Source: Patagioenas fasciata (taxonomy: Eukaryota > Chordata > Aves > Columbiformes > Columbidae). Taken from it: a stretch of DNA of 64,000 nt. Of the stretch, positions 39,201-51,504 are shown piece after piece; position 1 is the stretch's first letter, and the number at the start of each line of letters is the position of its first letter. The translations under genes and the position numbers were made by a program. The DNA is taken from assembly GCF_037038585.1 (NCBI RefSeq), contig NW_027288510.1, positions 1,617,001 to 1,681,000 of the forward strand. The letters are read 5' to 3'. The notes beneath the pieces were generated by a model. That model saw only the letters and a list, made by a program, of their open reading frames with translations. It searched no databases and had not been told where the DNA came from.

Positions 39201-39469
39201 ACGGGTATCAACACAAGCTGGGCATGGAGGGCCTGAGAGCAGCCCTGCGAAGGACTTGGGGGTGCTGGGGGATGCTCCCTCTGGGGGGGGTCTGGATACC
39301 ACTGGATCCACCTGGGCACCCCCAAAGTGGCTTTTTAGCACTTATTTTTCTCCTGAAAAAGCAAACACAGTGGGGCTTTCTCCCACCTGGTTTGGCCTTT
39401 AGGAAGGGAAGAGCAGAAGAAGGGGCCTTGGGGACTAGAACCACTACGCAAACATTTGATTAGGGAGAC

Positions 39470-39845
39470 AGGAGCTAGAGATTTGTCTGTCACTGTGGAA
39501 GAGGTGACAGCGGTGTGATCTTTGCCTCCAGACTAATCCCAAAAATATGCCCAAGCTAGAAATGGGTCAAATGGGGAAAGGGAATGGGCCTGGACCACAA
39601 TGGCAAACTGATTGTTCAGAACTCCCAGGAAAAGGGGGGTACCGATATTTGTTGGTATTAACTGATGTTTTTTCAGGTTGGCCAGAAGCGTTCCCTACCA
39701 GGACAGCAAAAGCTTAGGAGGTGACTACAACACTGATACACAAAATAATACCAAGGCTTGGAGGCCCAGCTGTTAGATCCTCTGATTGAGGGCCACATTT
39801 TACTGACGAGTATGTGAAGTCTTTTGCAGAAAACTTTGAAACCAT
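39470..39845 (+). pseudogene. Endogenous retrovirus pol fragment: integrase core, broken
   Basis: The frame from about 39,590 has an integrase-like WQTD, then YLLVLTDVFSGWPEAFP and SSD-GPHFTDEY, the first two acidic catalytic positions of a retroviral DDE integrase (gammaretrovirus-like). It carries at least two in-frame stops (TAG at about 39,715; TGA at about 39,787). Sequence after about 39,845 jumps to the C-terminal region, so the third acidic position is lost. Non-functional. Confidence 0.75.
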
Positions 39846-40060
39846 AATAGGAAGGTCCATTTCAAGACCCCCTGACTGCTACCAATATCGGAGAACAGAA
39901 TGCCTGGATTCGCCATTCTAGAGTGAAGAAAGCCTGCGAAACACCACGGAGGGTAACCCGGGCGCAACCTGGAAAACTCTGTTTTTCACAGTCACCTTTT
40001 GGTCCTTCTGGGGGACCAGCCTGGGTGGTGCTTCCCGCTTTGGGAAGAAGAAACCCAAAA
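39846..40060 (+). pseudogene. Endogenous retrovirus integrase C-terminal fragment
   Basis: Short open stretch with WIRHSRVKKA followed by a basic tail, characteristic of the integrase C-terminus of gammaretrovirus-like elements. It follows the core fragment after an internal deletion. Confidence 0.6.
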
Positions 40061-40189
40061 GAACAAACAAGTAGAATTTTTGGTAGATATGGGGGCAACA
40101 CTAATGAAAACCTGGACAGAAGAAACTTCAACCCCATGACGGGAGGGGCCTTTTTCTTGTTTTGTTAACTACAGAACCAGCCGCTGCCC

Positions 40190-41500
40190 CCACCCTGAAG
40201 CACACAGGCTGTTGTCCCACACTGCCAGCACCACCCCCCTTCTTTTAGCAGGATCATTTTATCTGAGCATGGCAGTGGCCCTAAAGGCACTTGCTTTGAT
40301 AGAGCTGTCCAATAAGGTGTTGAACAAGTCCTCGCAGACACGCAATGATGTAGCATGCTATAGAAATCAGTGCTTCTGTTACTTCGATTAAAGAAGTAAT
40401 TTCTCTCAATATTCCAAACCAAGATTCTAACAATCCCATGAGTGGACTATCTACACCTGAATTCTCAGCCAATTCTTCTGCTGAAGCTGTGGTTAGACAT
40501 ATATCACCTTTTTCTGCCAACATCCTATCTGGGACCATGTTATTTTCCCATGCCATTCTACCAGTAGCATCTAATTGTTTGGTGATTCCTTTAACTGCTT
40601 GTCTAGTATAACTTATAAATAAATGTTATTTATCCCGTCTACATTCTTGTTTGTAGTTACCTACCAAAACAAAAAGGACTCAGAACCCGCAGCTAACTTG
40701 ACTTCTTGCTTTGTGTTCCTTGGGGACTCCTCTGGGGACCCCAATCTAATTGAAATAAACCCTGTCATCAGAGGAAAGCCCTCAACTCCTTTTTCTGTTG
40801 CCCTGATGGATCACAGGGTTCAAATGCCAGGGTAAAAGGAATTTCCAATTGTACGACGTCACAGGTACCTTCCCAGTGGGGGATAAAATGGAATGAAGTG
40901 TCATCTTCCCACAGTACCACCAAAGATCCACTCAAGAAGCATTTGAGGACATATGAGGACCAACTTCCCGTGTCTCTGCACACCTACTCGTGTTCCTAGG
41001 AACTTGGTATCATTCCTGCCGCGTCGTGAGAGACAGGCAGTATGATTTCCAATTATTCCTGAAAATGCCAGGGGAATTTTGATATTTTTCCCTGCAAAGC
41101 TGGAAACAGTAGGGAGAGAGTATGACACGACTTATTTCTCCATGCCGTAGAGTCTTGGCATAAGGCTAAGATGCACTCCATCCCCTGTCAATCTTCGCTC
41201 CACCCCAGAGGGAAGGGTACCACTTGGGCCACAGGCCTTCCTGCCGCACAGGCATAGCAATTGCTCGTTTAGGCTTTGCACCATATATTTGATCCATTCT
41301 ACCCAGGCATTTGTACCTCCATATATTTTGAACCTTCCCAGGGCATCTTTTCTACTAATGTCTATTTGTGATCCATAAACCCCACTTACTGAATCATCTG
41401 CTCTCTGCCTTGCAATTAGCAAAGGGTTGCACTGCAGAGACTCACACCCTGGGAGAGACTGTCCTTTAGATAGGGTCATTTTTCTTTGCAACTCTATAAC
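40190..41500 (-). pseudogene. Endogenous retrovirus envelope fragment, broken
   Basis: The minus strand holds several open pieces. The one at 40,281-40,556 has WENNMVPDRMLAEKGD and ELAENSGVD, then a hydrophobic segment and a CLRGLVQHLI-like end, resembling the transmembrane subunit of gammaretrovirus-type envelopes. Pieces at 40,768-41,128 and 41,132-41,491 look like surface-subunit remnants, separated by stops and shifts. Expected cysteine motifs are not all present. Orientation is opposite to the adjacent integrase fragment. No LTRs were recognised. Non-coding relic. Confidence 0.6.
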
Positions 41501-41549
41501 CGTTCATTGCTCACTGTCCATCCCCTAAACTCTGTGCTCCAAATAACAC

Positions 41550-42705
41550 TGTACCAGGAGGGGCAATGAGAGCACAGGCGGCGGCCTTCCCCGGCCCCAA
41601 CCACCGCCTGCCCGCCCCAGTCCGCCGCAGCGAGCCCGGCCGCCCATCCCCGCCCAGAGTTCCTCCCCACCCCCCGCCCCGGCCTTTCGCCAGCGAGTTC
41701 GCCTCCCCCCCGGGAAGCCGGGGCGTCCCTGCCGGCTCCGTGCCCGGGGTGGACGGGGGTGGACGGCGGGGGGGGGTGGACGGGGGCGGGGGGGGGGGCA
41801 CGCGGGCGTCCCGCGGTTTCTCAGCCCCGCTGTCGGAGGCCTAACCCCCTCACCTGCCCGTGCTGCCGCCTCCCGCGCTTCTTCCTCGGTGGCTCGCTCG
41901 CTCGGTCCCTCGGCCCGCTGCCCGCCCCGGCCGCGGGCTGAAGAAGAAACCGACCCCGCCAGCGGCTTTGCCTCCCCCCGGGGAGGCATAGAGACACCGC
42001 GTCCCCGTCCCCGTCTCCCCGTCCCGGCCCGCCTGCCTCCCTGCCTACCCGCGCGCGGGGTTCCTCGGCCGATCGGCAAGACGCTCCCGCGCTGGCCTCC
42101 CCGCGACCGCCCGCCCGACGGGCTTGACTCCGAGCGACTGACCGTTGGGCACCTGGCGGGGGGCAGGGGGCCGGTTGCCGGGCGGCGGGGAGAGCGCGCA
42201 TGCGCGGCGCGCGCAGTTGCCGACCCCCTCCGGCCCTTCCCGCGGGTGGGCCGGAGGGGGCGGGGGGCAAGGCGAGGGCGGGAGAGACCGCGCTTTGGGG
42301 TGCGGGCGGGGGGGGGGGTGTTTGTGCTCGCCGTGCAGTCTGAGCCGGAACACGAAGTGAAATTATACGGCGGCGGCGGCGGCGGCAGGTGCGGGTGGGG
42401 GGCACGACGACACCACCACGACCCCGCCGCCCCTGCCGAAATAAACCCCCACCAAAAAAAAAAAAAAACACCGCCACGAAACCCGCATCCCCACGCCACG
42501 CGCGAGCCCCGAAACTCCAGACACGGACTCGCCGAGCGTGTGCACGGATCGCGAGGGTCGAAAAGCTCGACTCGTAGAGTCGCGTACACTGTCCCGCAGC
42601 CACCCGCGAGAGGCTCGCTCGGTCGCGTCCAGATCCTGTCCCTGCGTAGGACCAACCGCCCCGCCGTTCCGGTTCAGTCCTTGCCCGCCGGTCCCACTTA
42701 CTTAG
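41550..42705. promoter_or_regulatory. CpG island without an identified gene
   Basis: About 1.15 kb extremely rich in G, C and CpG, with G-runs at about 41,762-41,800 and 42,307-42,320, a (CGG)6 tract near 42,369, and a poly-A run at about 42,452. It ends sharply at AT-richer sequence at 42,706. Long ORFs on both strands reflect lack of A/T and match nothing I recognise. It could be a promoter for an untraced transcript; a CAG/GTGCGG donor-like site lies at about 42,388. Confidence 0.6.
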
Positions 42706-44839
42706 ACTAAGCCTAAAATGCAAAGATCTCTCCATAAGGATGGGTTTTATACTCTACTTCCACAATCTGCTGGCAGTACAAAAGAATAAGCGGCAGATCT
42801 ACTTAGGCTGAGTCACGGTGCTTTGCTCCTAAGACCATGCATACCATGGGAATATTTCAGCTGCATGTCCCACCCCAACCCCAGAGAGCAAGAGCTCCAG
42901 GAACAGGTGGAGAAACAGGGAAGGACACTGCAGTGCTTCTGAGAAATAAAGCAAGGACAGAAAGGCAGACGGGCATGCTGTGGAACCTTCTCCTTACCCG
43001 GCTGTGCTGCTGCCACTCACTTAATGACACTGTAGAGCAAGTACTTTTAGCACCTTTTTTGTGTTTCACGTTCCAGGAACCCTTCCCCTGGAGGTCCAGC
43101 TGCTGAGGTGGAGACTCAGGACCTGGACCCCATGGCTTCGGGGCAGAGGCTCTGATGGAGAGGAGAGGAGATCAGGGGTTGCACTGGGAAATGTGTCTGC
43201 ACTGCAGGGGATGTGAGAGAGGTTCCTAAATCCTGTCCCCAGCATTTCTGGTAGCAGTTAACTCTTCCTGCCCATGGCTGTGCTCCTGCAGCTGTGTCTC
43301 TGTCCCTGGGTCTGCTCCCTGTCCGTGTCACAGACCCCGTCCCACCCGCTGTGTGCTCAGCTCTGTCCTGCTCACACCGCCTGGCACTGCCCAGGGGCAG
43401 CTCTGCGTGTGCAGGGGCTCAGGAGCAGCTCAGACAAGTCCTAACGAGAACTGGGGTCTCAGTGTCTTCTCCAAAGAGAGAAATAAATCCCCATCTCCCA
43501 CTGCACACCCAGACAACCAAGAGTGGAAAACTGAAAGCACAGACTCCTTCCCTTGCAGCTGTTGCTGTCTTGATGTCCTTGTTCAGAAGGACTCTCTGCC
43601 ATGTCCGTGGGGTTGATCTGGAGCTCTGAGCAGCCTTGACCCACACAGCACCCTCCAACCCCACAAGGTCCCTGCCTGCCCTGCCGGGGGTCGCTCCTTC
43701 CACCCACAGCTGCTGCCATGGGATCTCCCGGGCAGGCTGAGCGCTGACCCTGGCAGGCGGCAGAGTCCCTGCCTGGCACAGCCCTGGGGTGCAGGGACCC
43801 TGCTCTGCAGGACAGCCCTGGGCACCCCTGGGGGCTCACCCGGTTTCACAGCTGTTCAACATTGCCTGACAAGAGCCCCCTCCTTACAGATCCCACCAGC
43901 TGTGCCTGTACCAGTTTTAGGAGATGCCTCCAGGAGCTACAGCTGCATTGCCCTGCACCCAGAGACTTACCATGGCAAGGGCTGCAAAGGTTTCTCCTCC
44001 AGTGAGCTCTCAGTCATCCTCCCAGTCCTGACCACCTTTAATCTCTCTCTGCCTTGCTCGTCTCCCTGAGATCCCCAGGCAGAGCCCTCAGCCCTGCTGC
44101 GTGTGCAGAGGAGCTGCTCCTGGGCAGAGCTGTCTCTCTGCAGCGCTGCCGCTTGCCAGGAGCTCCCTCTGTCCCAGGAGCCCAGCCCAGCTCAGCAGCA
44201 CAGGAGCAGCCCAAGGCGCTTTAATGACCCCTCTGGTGGCTTTGGTGCTGAGTCCATGAACATCAGACCTTGAGGGGAAGAAGAAGAAACTTCTCAAGAA
44301 ATCAAAGTCAGATTCAAACTCCATAGTTTCTGGTATTGTTAATGGGTCTCACTGAGGGACACTACTGAGCAACGGTCTCCAGGATCTGGTTAGAGTAGAA
44401 AACCGGAGGCAGTGATGACAGTTCGGGAAAAGCAAAGTAAAGGTCTCTCAGATGCTGAGTAAACCTGGATGTGTTTCATTAACCAAAGGTCAAGCCCTGA
44501 CCCCCAGCCCTGGGAAGGCAGATCCTGTCCCTCCCACGTTGCCCAGGGCCCTTCCTGGACAGTGTGATGTGGGGCTGTGCAAGGCCAAGGGCAGGACTAT
44601 GGTCCCACACCTCCCAGGTTCCTGGCTGGGGACAAGGAGGGTTTTGGAGCTCATTGACAACGTCTTCCTGACATGGGTGACTCAGGAGTCAGTGAGGTGA
44701 GGTGCCCAGCCACTCTCACTCCCAGTTCCAAGACTTAGCCATGTACATCCAGTTGGATGTTACAAATTACTTGACCGTGGAGAAGAAATGGAAAACATCT
44801 TCTGTCAGCAACCTTAGGATGTCTCCAGTCAATGAGCAG
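42706..44839. other. Non-repetitive-looking stretch with no recognisable gene
   Basis: Moderate GC, short scattered ORFs on both strands, no splice-linked conserved protein and no CR1 tail. The 43,120-44,450 part has the feel of an interspersed or duplicated avian segment, but I cannot name it. Confidence 0.4.
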
Positions 44840-45625
44840 GTTCCTATGGAGAACTGTAATGACCCTGACACTCACTGGCCAGGAGGTGATCTTGGGCCGA
44901 CTTCTTAACATGTCTGCCTGGTGGGCCAATAGGGGTGATGTTCACCTGGATCTATTCCTGATCAAGAAGGAAGAGCTGGTGAGGGATGTGAACGTCAGTG
45001 TCCACCTTGGCTGTTGTGACCAGGAAACAGTGGGGTCCCAGTCACCAGAGGGGAGGGAGGAAGGCCAGCAGCAGAGCACAGGCTGGTGGGCTGCAGAGAA
45101 GGCTTTGACGTACTGGAGGATGGCAGATGAGGTGGTTACGTGGAAGCAGGCCTGAAAGGTGAAGAAGCTCAGGAAACCAGAGCAGCCTTACAGGACAGGC
45201 TGCTCCAAGCACAAGAATGATTTCTTTGAGAACCCATGAAAAGAAGCATTTATCTTGTGAGGCTGCTCATCTGAACTGATGGAGCTCCAGGACAAAAAGG
45301 CAGCACACAGGAGGTGGAAGCAGGGGAAGCTGCAGAGGAGGAATTCAGAAACCTTGTCCATCGATGTAAAGGTGATGCCAAAGCTGATCTGAACTTCATA
45401 GCTGCAGGGGAGAATGAAGGCAGCAAGACGAGCTTACACAGTTTCCTTAAAACAAGAGACGTGGGCCTCCTGCTGAACTTTGTAAGAGTACAATCAGACA
45501 GGACTGAGGTTCTTCACGGCTTCTTTGCCCCCATCTTCACCAGCAAGGTCTCCTGGGAGTTCATTCCGAAACTCAGGAGTCTGGAGAAAACCCAGCAATG
45601 GATGGGGCTCAAGTCAGGGTGACCT
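44840..45625 (+). mobile_element. Old CR1 ORF2 fragment (pseudogene)
   Basis: Two broken frames resemble CR1 ORF2: DVHLDLFLIKKEELVRDVNV with HLGCCDQETV matches the endonuclease end of the young copy ([17 protein letters not shown]...GCSDHERV), and LLNFVRVQSDRTEVLHGFF matches its pre-RT region. Several stops and shifts; not functional. Confidence 0.7.
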
Positions 45626-45639
45626 GAGGCAACTCAGAT

Positions 45640-47520
45640 ACTCAGACACCATTACAGAAAATGAAAACTGAGCATGGAAGGAAATAGAAGAAATTTAGCT
45701 TTATTGCTATTTATTATGGAAATGCTCTCTGTTTGACTATTTCTGAAATCTCCCTCATCATCAACAACAGACTTGAAGCCTTTAGGAAAAAGATGCACAG
45801 AGCCTTGCCTTGTAAGAGCATTTCAGATGTTCATGAGCCCTCTGCTGCCATGATCCTGAACTGCAGCTACTGAAACAACGAACAAACCTCTAATGAAGTG
45901 AAAGGCAGAAGCAAACCCCAGGTTTCTGAGGGTGTTTGGGACCCCACGAAGGGCCATCACTGACACAGCTGTGAAGGAAACAACCAGTGCAGGTCCCTGT
46001 CCCTGGAGACCGGTGAAGGAAAGACTTGGAGACACTGGTTACAGGTGGTGAGGGCCATGTGGAGGTGGCTCTGATGCCATGTGAGCCCTTGATGCTGGTT
46101 CATCACCAGAATGGCTGAGCCCTGACCCCTGGGACCTGGTAGATTTTTCTCCAATGTTTTCCAAGGCTTTTCCTGTGGTCAGTGTGAGTGTTTTGTGTTT
46201 TGGGGTGGGTTTTGTGTCAAGTGGTGTTGCTTTAACTGCAAGGCTCTGGTTTTCTGTGGAGCTGCAAATGCCTGTGAGTTCCTCACAACTCATCCAGCTT
46301 CTTTCATACACCTGGCAATGGTCACCAATCACCTCAATGTCCCAGTCCCAAACTTGCTTGAATCCTCTATTTGGATCCATACCCATCACTCCAGGAGGTT
46401 CATGGATCCACCAGGCTCATGGATGATTCCTGAGGCCCATCCAAGTGTGGGCAGCGTAAGAGAGGAGCAGGGCAGGGCCAGCTCATGGGCCATGGCTGAG
46501 CACAAACACCCCAGCAGCAGCCATTCCCCATCTCCCAGCACAGCCATGCCCACAGGATGGAAATGACACTGCCATACATGATCAGCCCAAGAGAGGCCTT
46601 TCTTCCTTCCACATTCCCAGGAAAATCTTCCTCCTGTTCCTCCTCCACCTGCAGACATCAACTGCTTTCCATTTCTGGGCTCAGACATGGCTGGAAGGGT
46701 TCACTGAAGCCATCGGCCATCTCACTGCTTCTCCCTGACAGGCCCTGACCCTCTCCCACACCTACACATGGCCAAGCACGGCTGCTCAGGGCCTCCCGCT
46801 CTTCAGAAGACGCCTTAAGCTTCTTGGTTCTTCCTGGTGCTTATTATGAACTTCCTCGCTCTCTCCAGAGATCATGGTGAGCTGTCTAGTCCATAACAGC
46901 CCCTTTATGGCCATGTCTTACTGAATGGTTGTCTTTGTATGATCATTTGTGCAGAAAGGGCAGTCACAGGACAGCACCCAATGTGTCAAAACTGATGCCG
47001 AGGGAAATGCCGTAAAGCCCTGATGAGTTCCCCCTGTGTCTGTGTCTCTCCTGGAAGGAGTCTGTCCCGAGAAGGGGATCCAGCTCCTGCCACTCTCTGC
47101 AGAGGCACATGAGCAGTGTCCGTGCACCTGGGGACACAAAGGTGACGTTTGCCAGACCACCCTGCATCTGATCCACGTAGATGTGTGCTTGTGGATGAGG
47201 TACGAAGCCTTATAGTGCAAATACCTATTTAGGTATCATTGCCAGAGGGACTACCACTGATGCAGAGTGCTATTTTACAGATATTTAAATATTAGCCTGG
47301 TAAACTTTCATTTTTCTTTAAAAACTGACATTCCTAGGCGTATTACACAAACACTTGAAGGATGCTTTTTAACATGATTGTCCACAGAAGCCCACCAGCT
47401 GTGCAGCTCAAGGAATTGGATTTCAAGGGCAGGATGGTTTGGGCTCTGTGCTGGGATCTGGAAACTGAAACGTGCTCCCATCTCCCACCCCCTGCCCTCC
47501 TCAGTGGGGCTGTGAGACAT
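45640..47520. other. Stretch with no recognisable gene between two CR1 elements
   Basis: Only short ORFs without family resemblance. No tRNA, LTR or splice-consistent coding block was seen. Confidence 0.4.
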
Positions 47521-47524
47521 TCTG

Positions 47525-50140
47525 CCAGCAGGAAACACAGGTCAGCCAGGAGTGGTGGTGGAGCTGCTCTCTATGTGAGAGAGCAACTGCAATGTACTAA
47601 ATTCTGCCCAGGAGCGGATGGGGAACGAGTTGAGAGTGTATGGGTCAGGATCAAGGGACAGGCTGGCAGGGGTGATACGGTTGTAGGTGTCTATTACAGG
47701 CCACCAGATCAGGCTGAGGAAGTTGATGAGGCCTTCTATGCGCAGCTGAGAGTGGCCTCGCAGTCACAGGCCCTGGTTGTTGTGGTGATTTTAACTCCCC
47801 TGATGTTTGCTGGAAGGACCATTCAGCCAGCCAGCCACAGTCCAGGAGGTTCCTCCAGTGCATTGATGATCACTTCCTCATGCAGATGGTGGAGGAGCCC
47901 ACCAGGAGAGGTGCACTGCTGGATCTCATCCTCACTAACAAAGAGGGTCTGGTCGAAGCAGTAAAGGTCGAGGGCTGCCTGGGTTGCAGTGACCACGAGA
48001 GGGTGGAGTTCAGCATCTCGTGTGGCAGGAACAGAACAGCAAGTAGAATTGCAACCCTGGACTTTGGCAGGGCTAATTTCGGCCTTTTCAAGCAATTGCT
48101 GGGGGAAATCCCATGGGCAAGACTGCTTGAAGGAAAAGGGGCCCAAGAGAGCTGGATTGCATTCAGAGATTGCTTCTTCCATGCTCAGGATCAGAGCATC
48201 CCCACACGTAGGAAGTCGAGGAAGGGAGCCAGGAGGCCTGCGTGGTTCAATAGGGATCTGTTGGGTATGCTCAAGCAGAAGAGGCGAGTTTACAGGTCAT
48301 GGAAGCAGGGACTGGCCACTTGGGAGGAATATAAGGCTGCTGTTAGAGGATGCAGGAGGGCAGCTAGGGTAGCCAAGGCCTCCTTAGAATTACAGCTGGC
48401 GAGAGGGGTCAAGGACAGCAAGAAGAACTTTTTCAAATACATAGCAGATAAAACTAATACCAGAGGCAATGTAGGCCCACTGATGAATGAGGTGGGTGCC
48501 CTGGTGGCAGAAGACACAGAGAAGGCAGAATTGCTGAATGCCGCCTTTGTCTCTGTCTACTCCGCTGGAGGCTGTCCTGGGGAACCCTGTACCCCTGAGA
48601 CCCCGGATGAAGCCAGGTCAATGGAGGAGTTTGCTTTAGTCGATGAGGACTGGGTTAGGGAACAATTAAATAGTCTGGACATCCATAAATCCATGGGCCC
48701 AGATGGGATGCATCCGCGGGTGCTGAGGGAGCTGGCTGAAGTCATTGCTAGACCGCTATCCATCATTTTTGCCAAGTCTTGGGAAACGGGAGAGGTGCCC
48801 GAGGATTGGAGGAAAGCAAATGTCACTGCAGGCTTCAAAAAGGGCAAGAAGGAGGACCCGGGTAATTATAGAGCGGTCAGCCTCACCTCTGTCCCTGGGA
48901 AAGTAGTGGAACAGCTTATCCTTGGTGCCATCTGAAGGCACATCAGGGATAAGAGGGTCATTAGGGGCAGTCAGCATGGCTTTACCAAGGGGAAGTCATG
49001 CTTGACCAACCTCATAGCCTTTTATGAGAATGTACCAAGGTGGATGGATGATGGCAGAGCGGTGGATGTGGGCTACCTTGACTTCAGTAAAGCCTTTGAC
49101 ACAGTCCCTCACAGCATCCTCACAGCTAAATTGAGGAGGTGTGGTCTCGACAATAGAGTAGTGAGGTGGGTTGCAAACTGGCTTAAAGAGAGAAGCCAGA
49201 GAGTGGTGGTCAATGGTGCGGAGTCCAGTTGGAGGCCAGTATCTAGTGGAGTGCCTCAGGGGTCAGTACTGGGGCCAATATTATTCAATATATTCATTAA
49301 CGATTTAGACGAGGGAATTGAGTGTACTATCGGCAAGTTTGCTGATGACACTAAGCTGGGAGGAGTGGCTGACACACCAGAAGGCTGTGCTGCCATCCAG
49401 CGGGACCTGGACAGGCTGGAGAGTTGGGCGGGGGATAATCTGATGGAATTTAACAAGGGCAAGTGTAGAGTCCTGCATCTGGGCAGGAACAACCCCAGGG
49501 TCAGTATAGGTTGGGGAATGACCTATTAGAGAGCAGTGTAGGGGAAAGGGACCTGGGGGTCCTGGTGGACAACAGGATGACCATGAGCCAGCACTGTGCC
49601 CTTGTGGCCAGGAAGGCTAATGGCATCCTTGGGTGTATTACAAGGGGGGTGGTCAGTAGATCGAGAGAGGTCCTCCTTCCCCTCTACTCCGCCCTGGTGA
49701 GACCCCATCTGGAATATTGTGTCCAGTTGTGGGCCCCTCAGTTCAAGAAGGACAGGGAACTGCTGGAGAGGGTCCAGCGTAGGGCAACAAAGATGATTAA
49801 GGGAGTGGAGCATCTCCCTTATGGAGAAAGGCTGAGGGAGCTGGGGCTCTTTAGTTTGGAGAAGAGGAGACTGAGGGGTGACCTTATTAATGTTTATAAA
49901 TATATAAAGGGTGAGTGCCACGAGGATGGAGTCAGGCTCTTCTCAGTGGCAAACAATGATAGGACAAGGGGCAATGGGATCAAGCTGGAACACAAGAGGT
50001 TCCACTTAAATTTGAGAAAGAACTTCTTCTCAGTGAGGGTAACAGAGCACTGGAACAGGCTGCCCAGGGAGGTTGTGGAGTCTCCTTCCCTGGAGACATT
50101 CAAAGCCCGCCTGGACACATTCCTGTGCGACCTCACCTAG
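47525..50140 (+). pseudogene. CR1 ORF2 (endonuclease/reverse transcriptase), three visible lesions
   Basis: Encodes the polyprotein that nicks DNA and reverse-transcribes CR1 RNA. Segments in order: endonuclease (GGGAALYVREQLQC, VVGVYYRPPDQ, then CSDHERVEF), RT entry ([26 protein letters not shown]), RT core ([22 protein letters not shown] and the catalytic FADDTKL at about 49,338-49,358), and a C-terminus ending LDTFLCDLT before the stop at 50,140. Lesions: a one-base deletion near 47,785, an in-frame TGA at 48,933-48,935, and a frameshift near 49,500. The frame is otherwise open across 2.6 kb, indicating recent insertion, but this copy is dead and 5' truncated. Confidence 0.88.
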
Positions 50141-50225
50141 GCGTTCCTGCTCCAGCAGGGGGATTGGACTGGATGATCTTTTGAGGTCCCTTCCAATCCC
50201 AAACATACTGTGATACTGTGATACT
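47525..50225 (+). mobile_element. Young CR1 LINE, 5' truncated, with near-complete ORF2
   Basis: About 2.7 kb of CR1 with part of the AP-endonuclease, the whole reverse transcriptase, the C-terminal region and a 3' tail of repeated ATACTGTG. It is the best-preserved mobile element in the window and matches the fragments scattered through DNAH9 introns. The 5' end lacks the 5' UTR, ORF1 and the start of the endonuclease. No target-site duplication could be assigned because the 3' side is tandem repeat. Confidence 0.93.
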
Positions 50226-51205
50226 GTGACCCCGCTGACTCCCATTGACCCCCATTGACCCATTGATCCCCATTGACCCCATTGACCCCCATTGATCCCA
50301 TTGACCCATTGACCCCATTGACCCCATTGACCCATTGACTCCCATTGACCCCCATTGACCCCGTTGACTCATTGATCCCCATTGCCCCCCATTGCCCCCC
50401 ATTGATCCCCATTGACCCCATTGACCCCCATTGACACCCATTGACCCCATTGACCCCCATTGATCCCATTGACCCATTGACCCCATTGACTCCCATTGAC
50501 CCCATTGACCCATTGATCCCCATTGACCCCATTGACCCCCATTGACCCCATTGACTCCCATTGACCCATTGATCCCCATTGACCCCATTGATTCCCATTG
50601 CCCCATTGACCCCATTGCCCCATTGACCCCCATTGACCCATTGATCCCCATTGACCCCATTGACCCCCATTGATCCCATTGACCCATTGACCCCATTGAC
50701 TCCCATTGACCCATTGACCCCATTGACCCATTGAGCCCCATTGACCCCATTGACCCCCATTGACCCCATTGACTCCCATTGACCCATTGATCCCCATTGA
50801 CCCATTGACCCCATTGCCCCATTGACCCCCATTGATCCCACTGACCCCATTGACCCCGCTGACTCCCATTGACCCCCATTGACCCCATTGATCCCCATTG
50901 ACCCCATTGACCCCCATTGATCCCATTGACCCATTGACCCCATTGACTCCCATTGACCCCATTGACCCCCATTGACCCCATTGACCCATTGACCCCATTG
51001 ACCCCATTGACCCCATTGACCCATTGACTCCCATTGACCCCCATTGACCCCGTTGACTCATTGATCCCCATTGCCCCCCATTGCCCCCCATTGATCCTCA
51101 TTGATCCCCATTGCCCCCCATTGATCCCCATTGCCCCCATTGCCCCCCATTGATCCCCATTGCCCCCATTGACTCCCATTGCCCCCCATTGCCCCCATTG
51201 TCCCA
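50226..51205. repeat. CCATTGACC-type tandem array (about 980 bp)
   Basis: Head-to-tail short units, mostly cccattgacc and ccattgatcc variants of 9-10 bp, grouped into irregular longer blocks. The minus-strand reading is a long low-complexity Gly/Gln/Trp/Met/Asn ORF with no protein meaning. It begins within a few bases of the CR1 3' end. Confidence 0.95.
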
Positions 51206-51257
51206 TTTCAGGTAAAAGAGGACATAAACAAGAGAGAAAAAACAAAACACAACACAT

Positions 51258-51425
51258 TTGGGTACTCCTGGGTCCTTTGGGGCACTCCTGGGTCCTTTGG
51301 GGCACTCCTGGGTCCCTCCTGAACTCCTGGGTCCTTTGGGGCACTCCTGGGTCCCTCCTGAACTCCTGGGTCCTTTGGGGTACTCCTGGGTCCCTTGGGG
51401 TACTCCTGGGTCCCTCCTGAACTCC
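51258..51425. repeat. 20-bp tandem repeat (actcctgggtcctttggggc)
   Basis: About nine 19-20-bp units; some alternate with a ccctcctgaactcctgggtc variant to give 39-40-bp composite units. Confidence 0.9.
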
Positions 51426-51504
51426 CCATAGACCCCCATAATTTCCCCCTTAGGGACCCAGGAGTGCCCCATAGTGACCCATAAGTGACTCATGGAGCCC
51501 CCTA

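Noticed and set aside
38440..39463. ORFs of 202-320 codons overlapping DNAH9 exon 1 in other frames and on the plus strand
   Set aside because: Shadows of the GC-rich exon; only the frame of exon 1 matches DNAH9.
41525..42735. ORFs of 273-376 codons over the orphan CpG island
   Set aside because: Low-complexity Arg/Pro/Gly translations open on both strands at once, typical of CpG islands.
50133..51344. 403-codon minus ORF rich in Gly, Gln, Trp, Met and Asn
   Set aside because: Pure translation of the CCATTGACC array plus the CR1 tail; frames are open because the unit has no stop on that strand.
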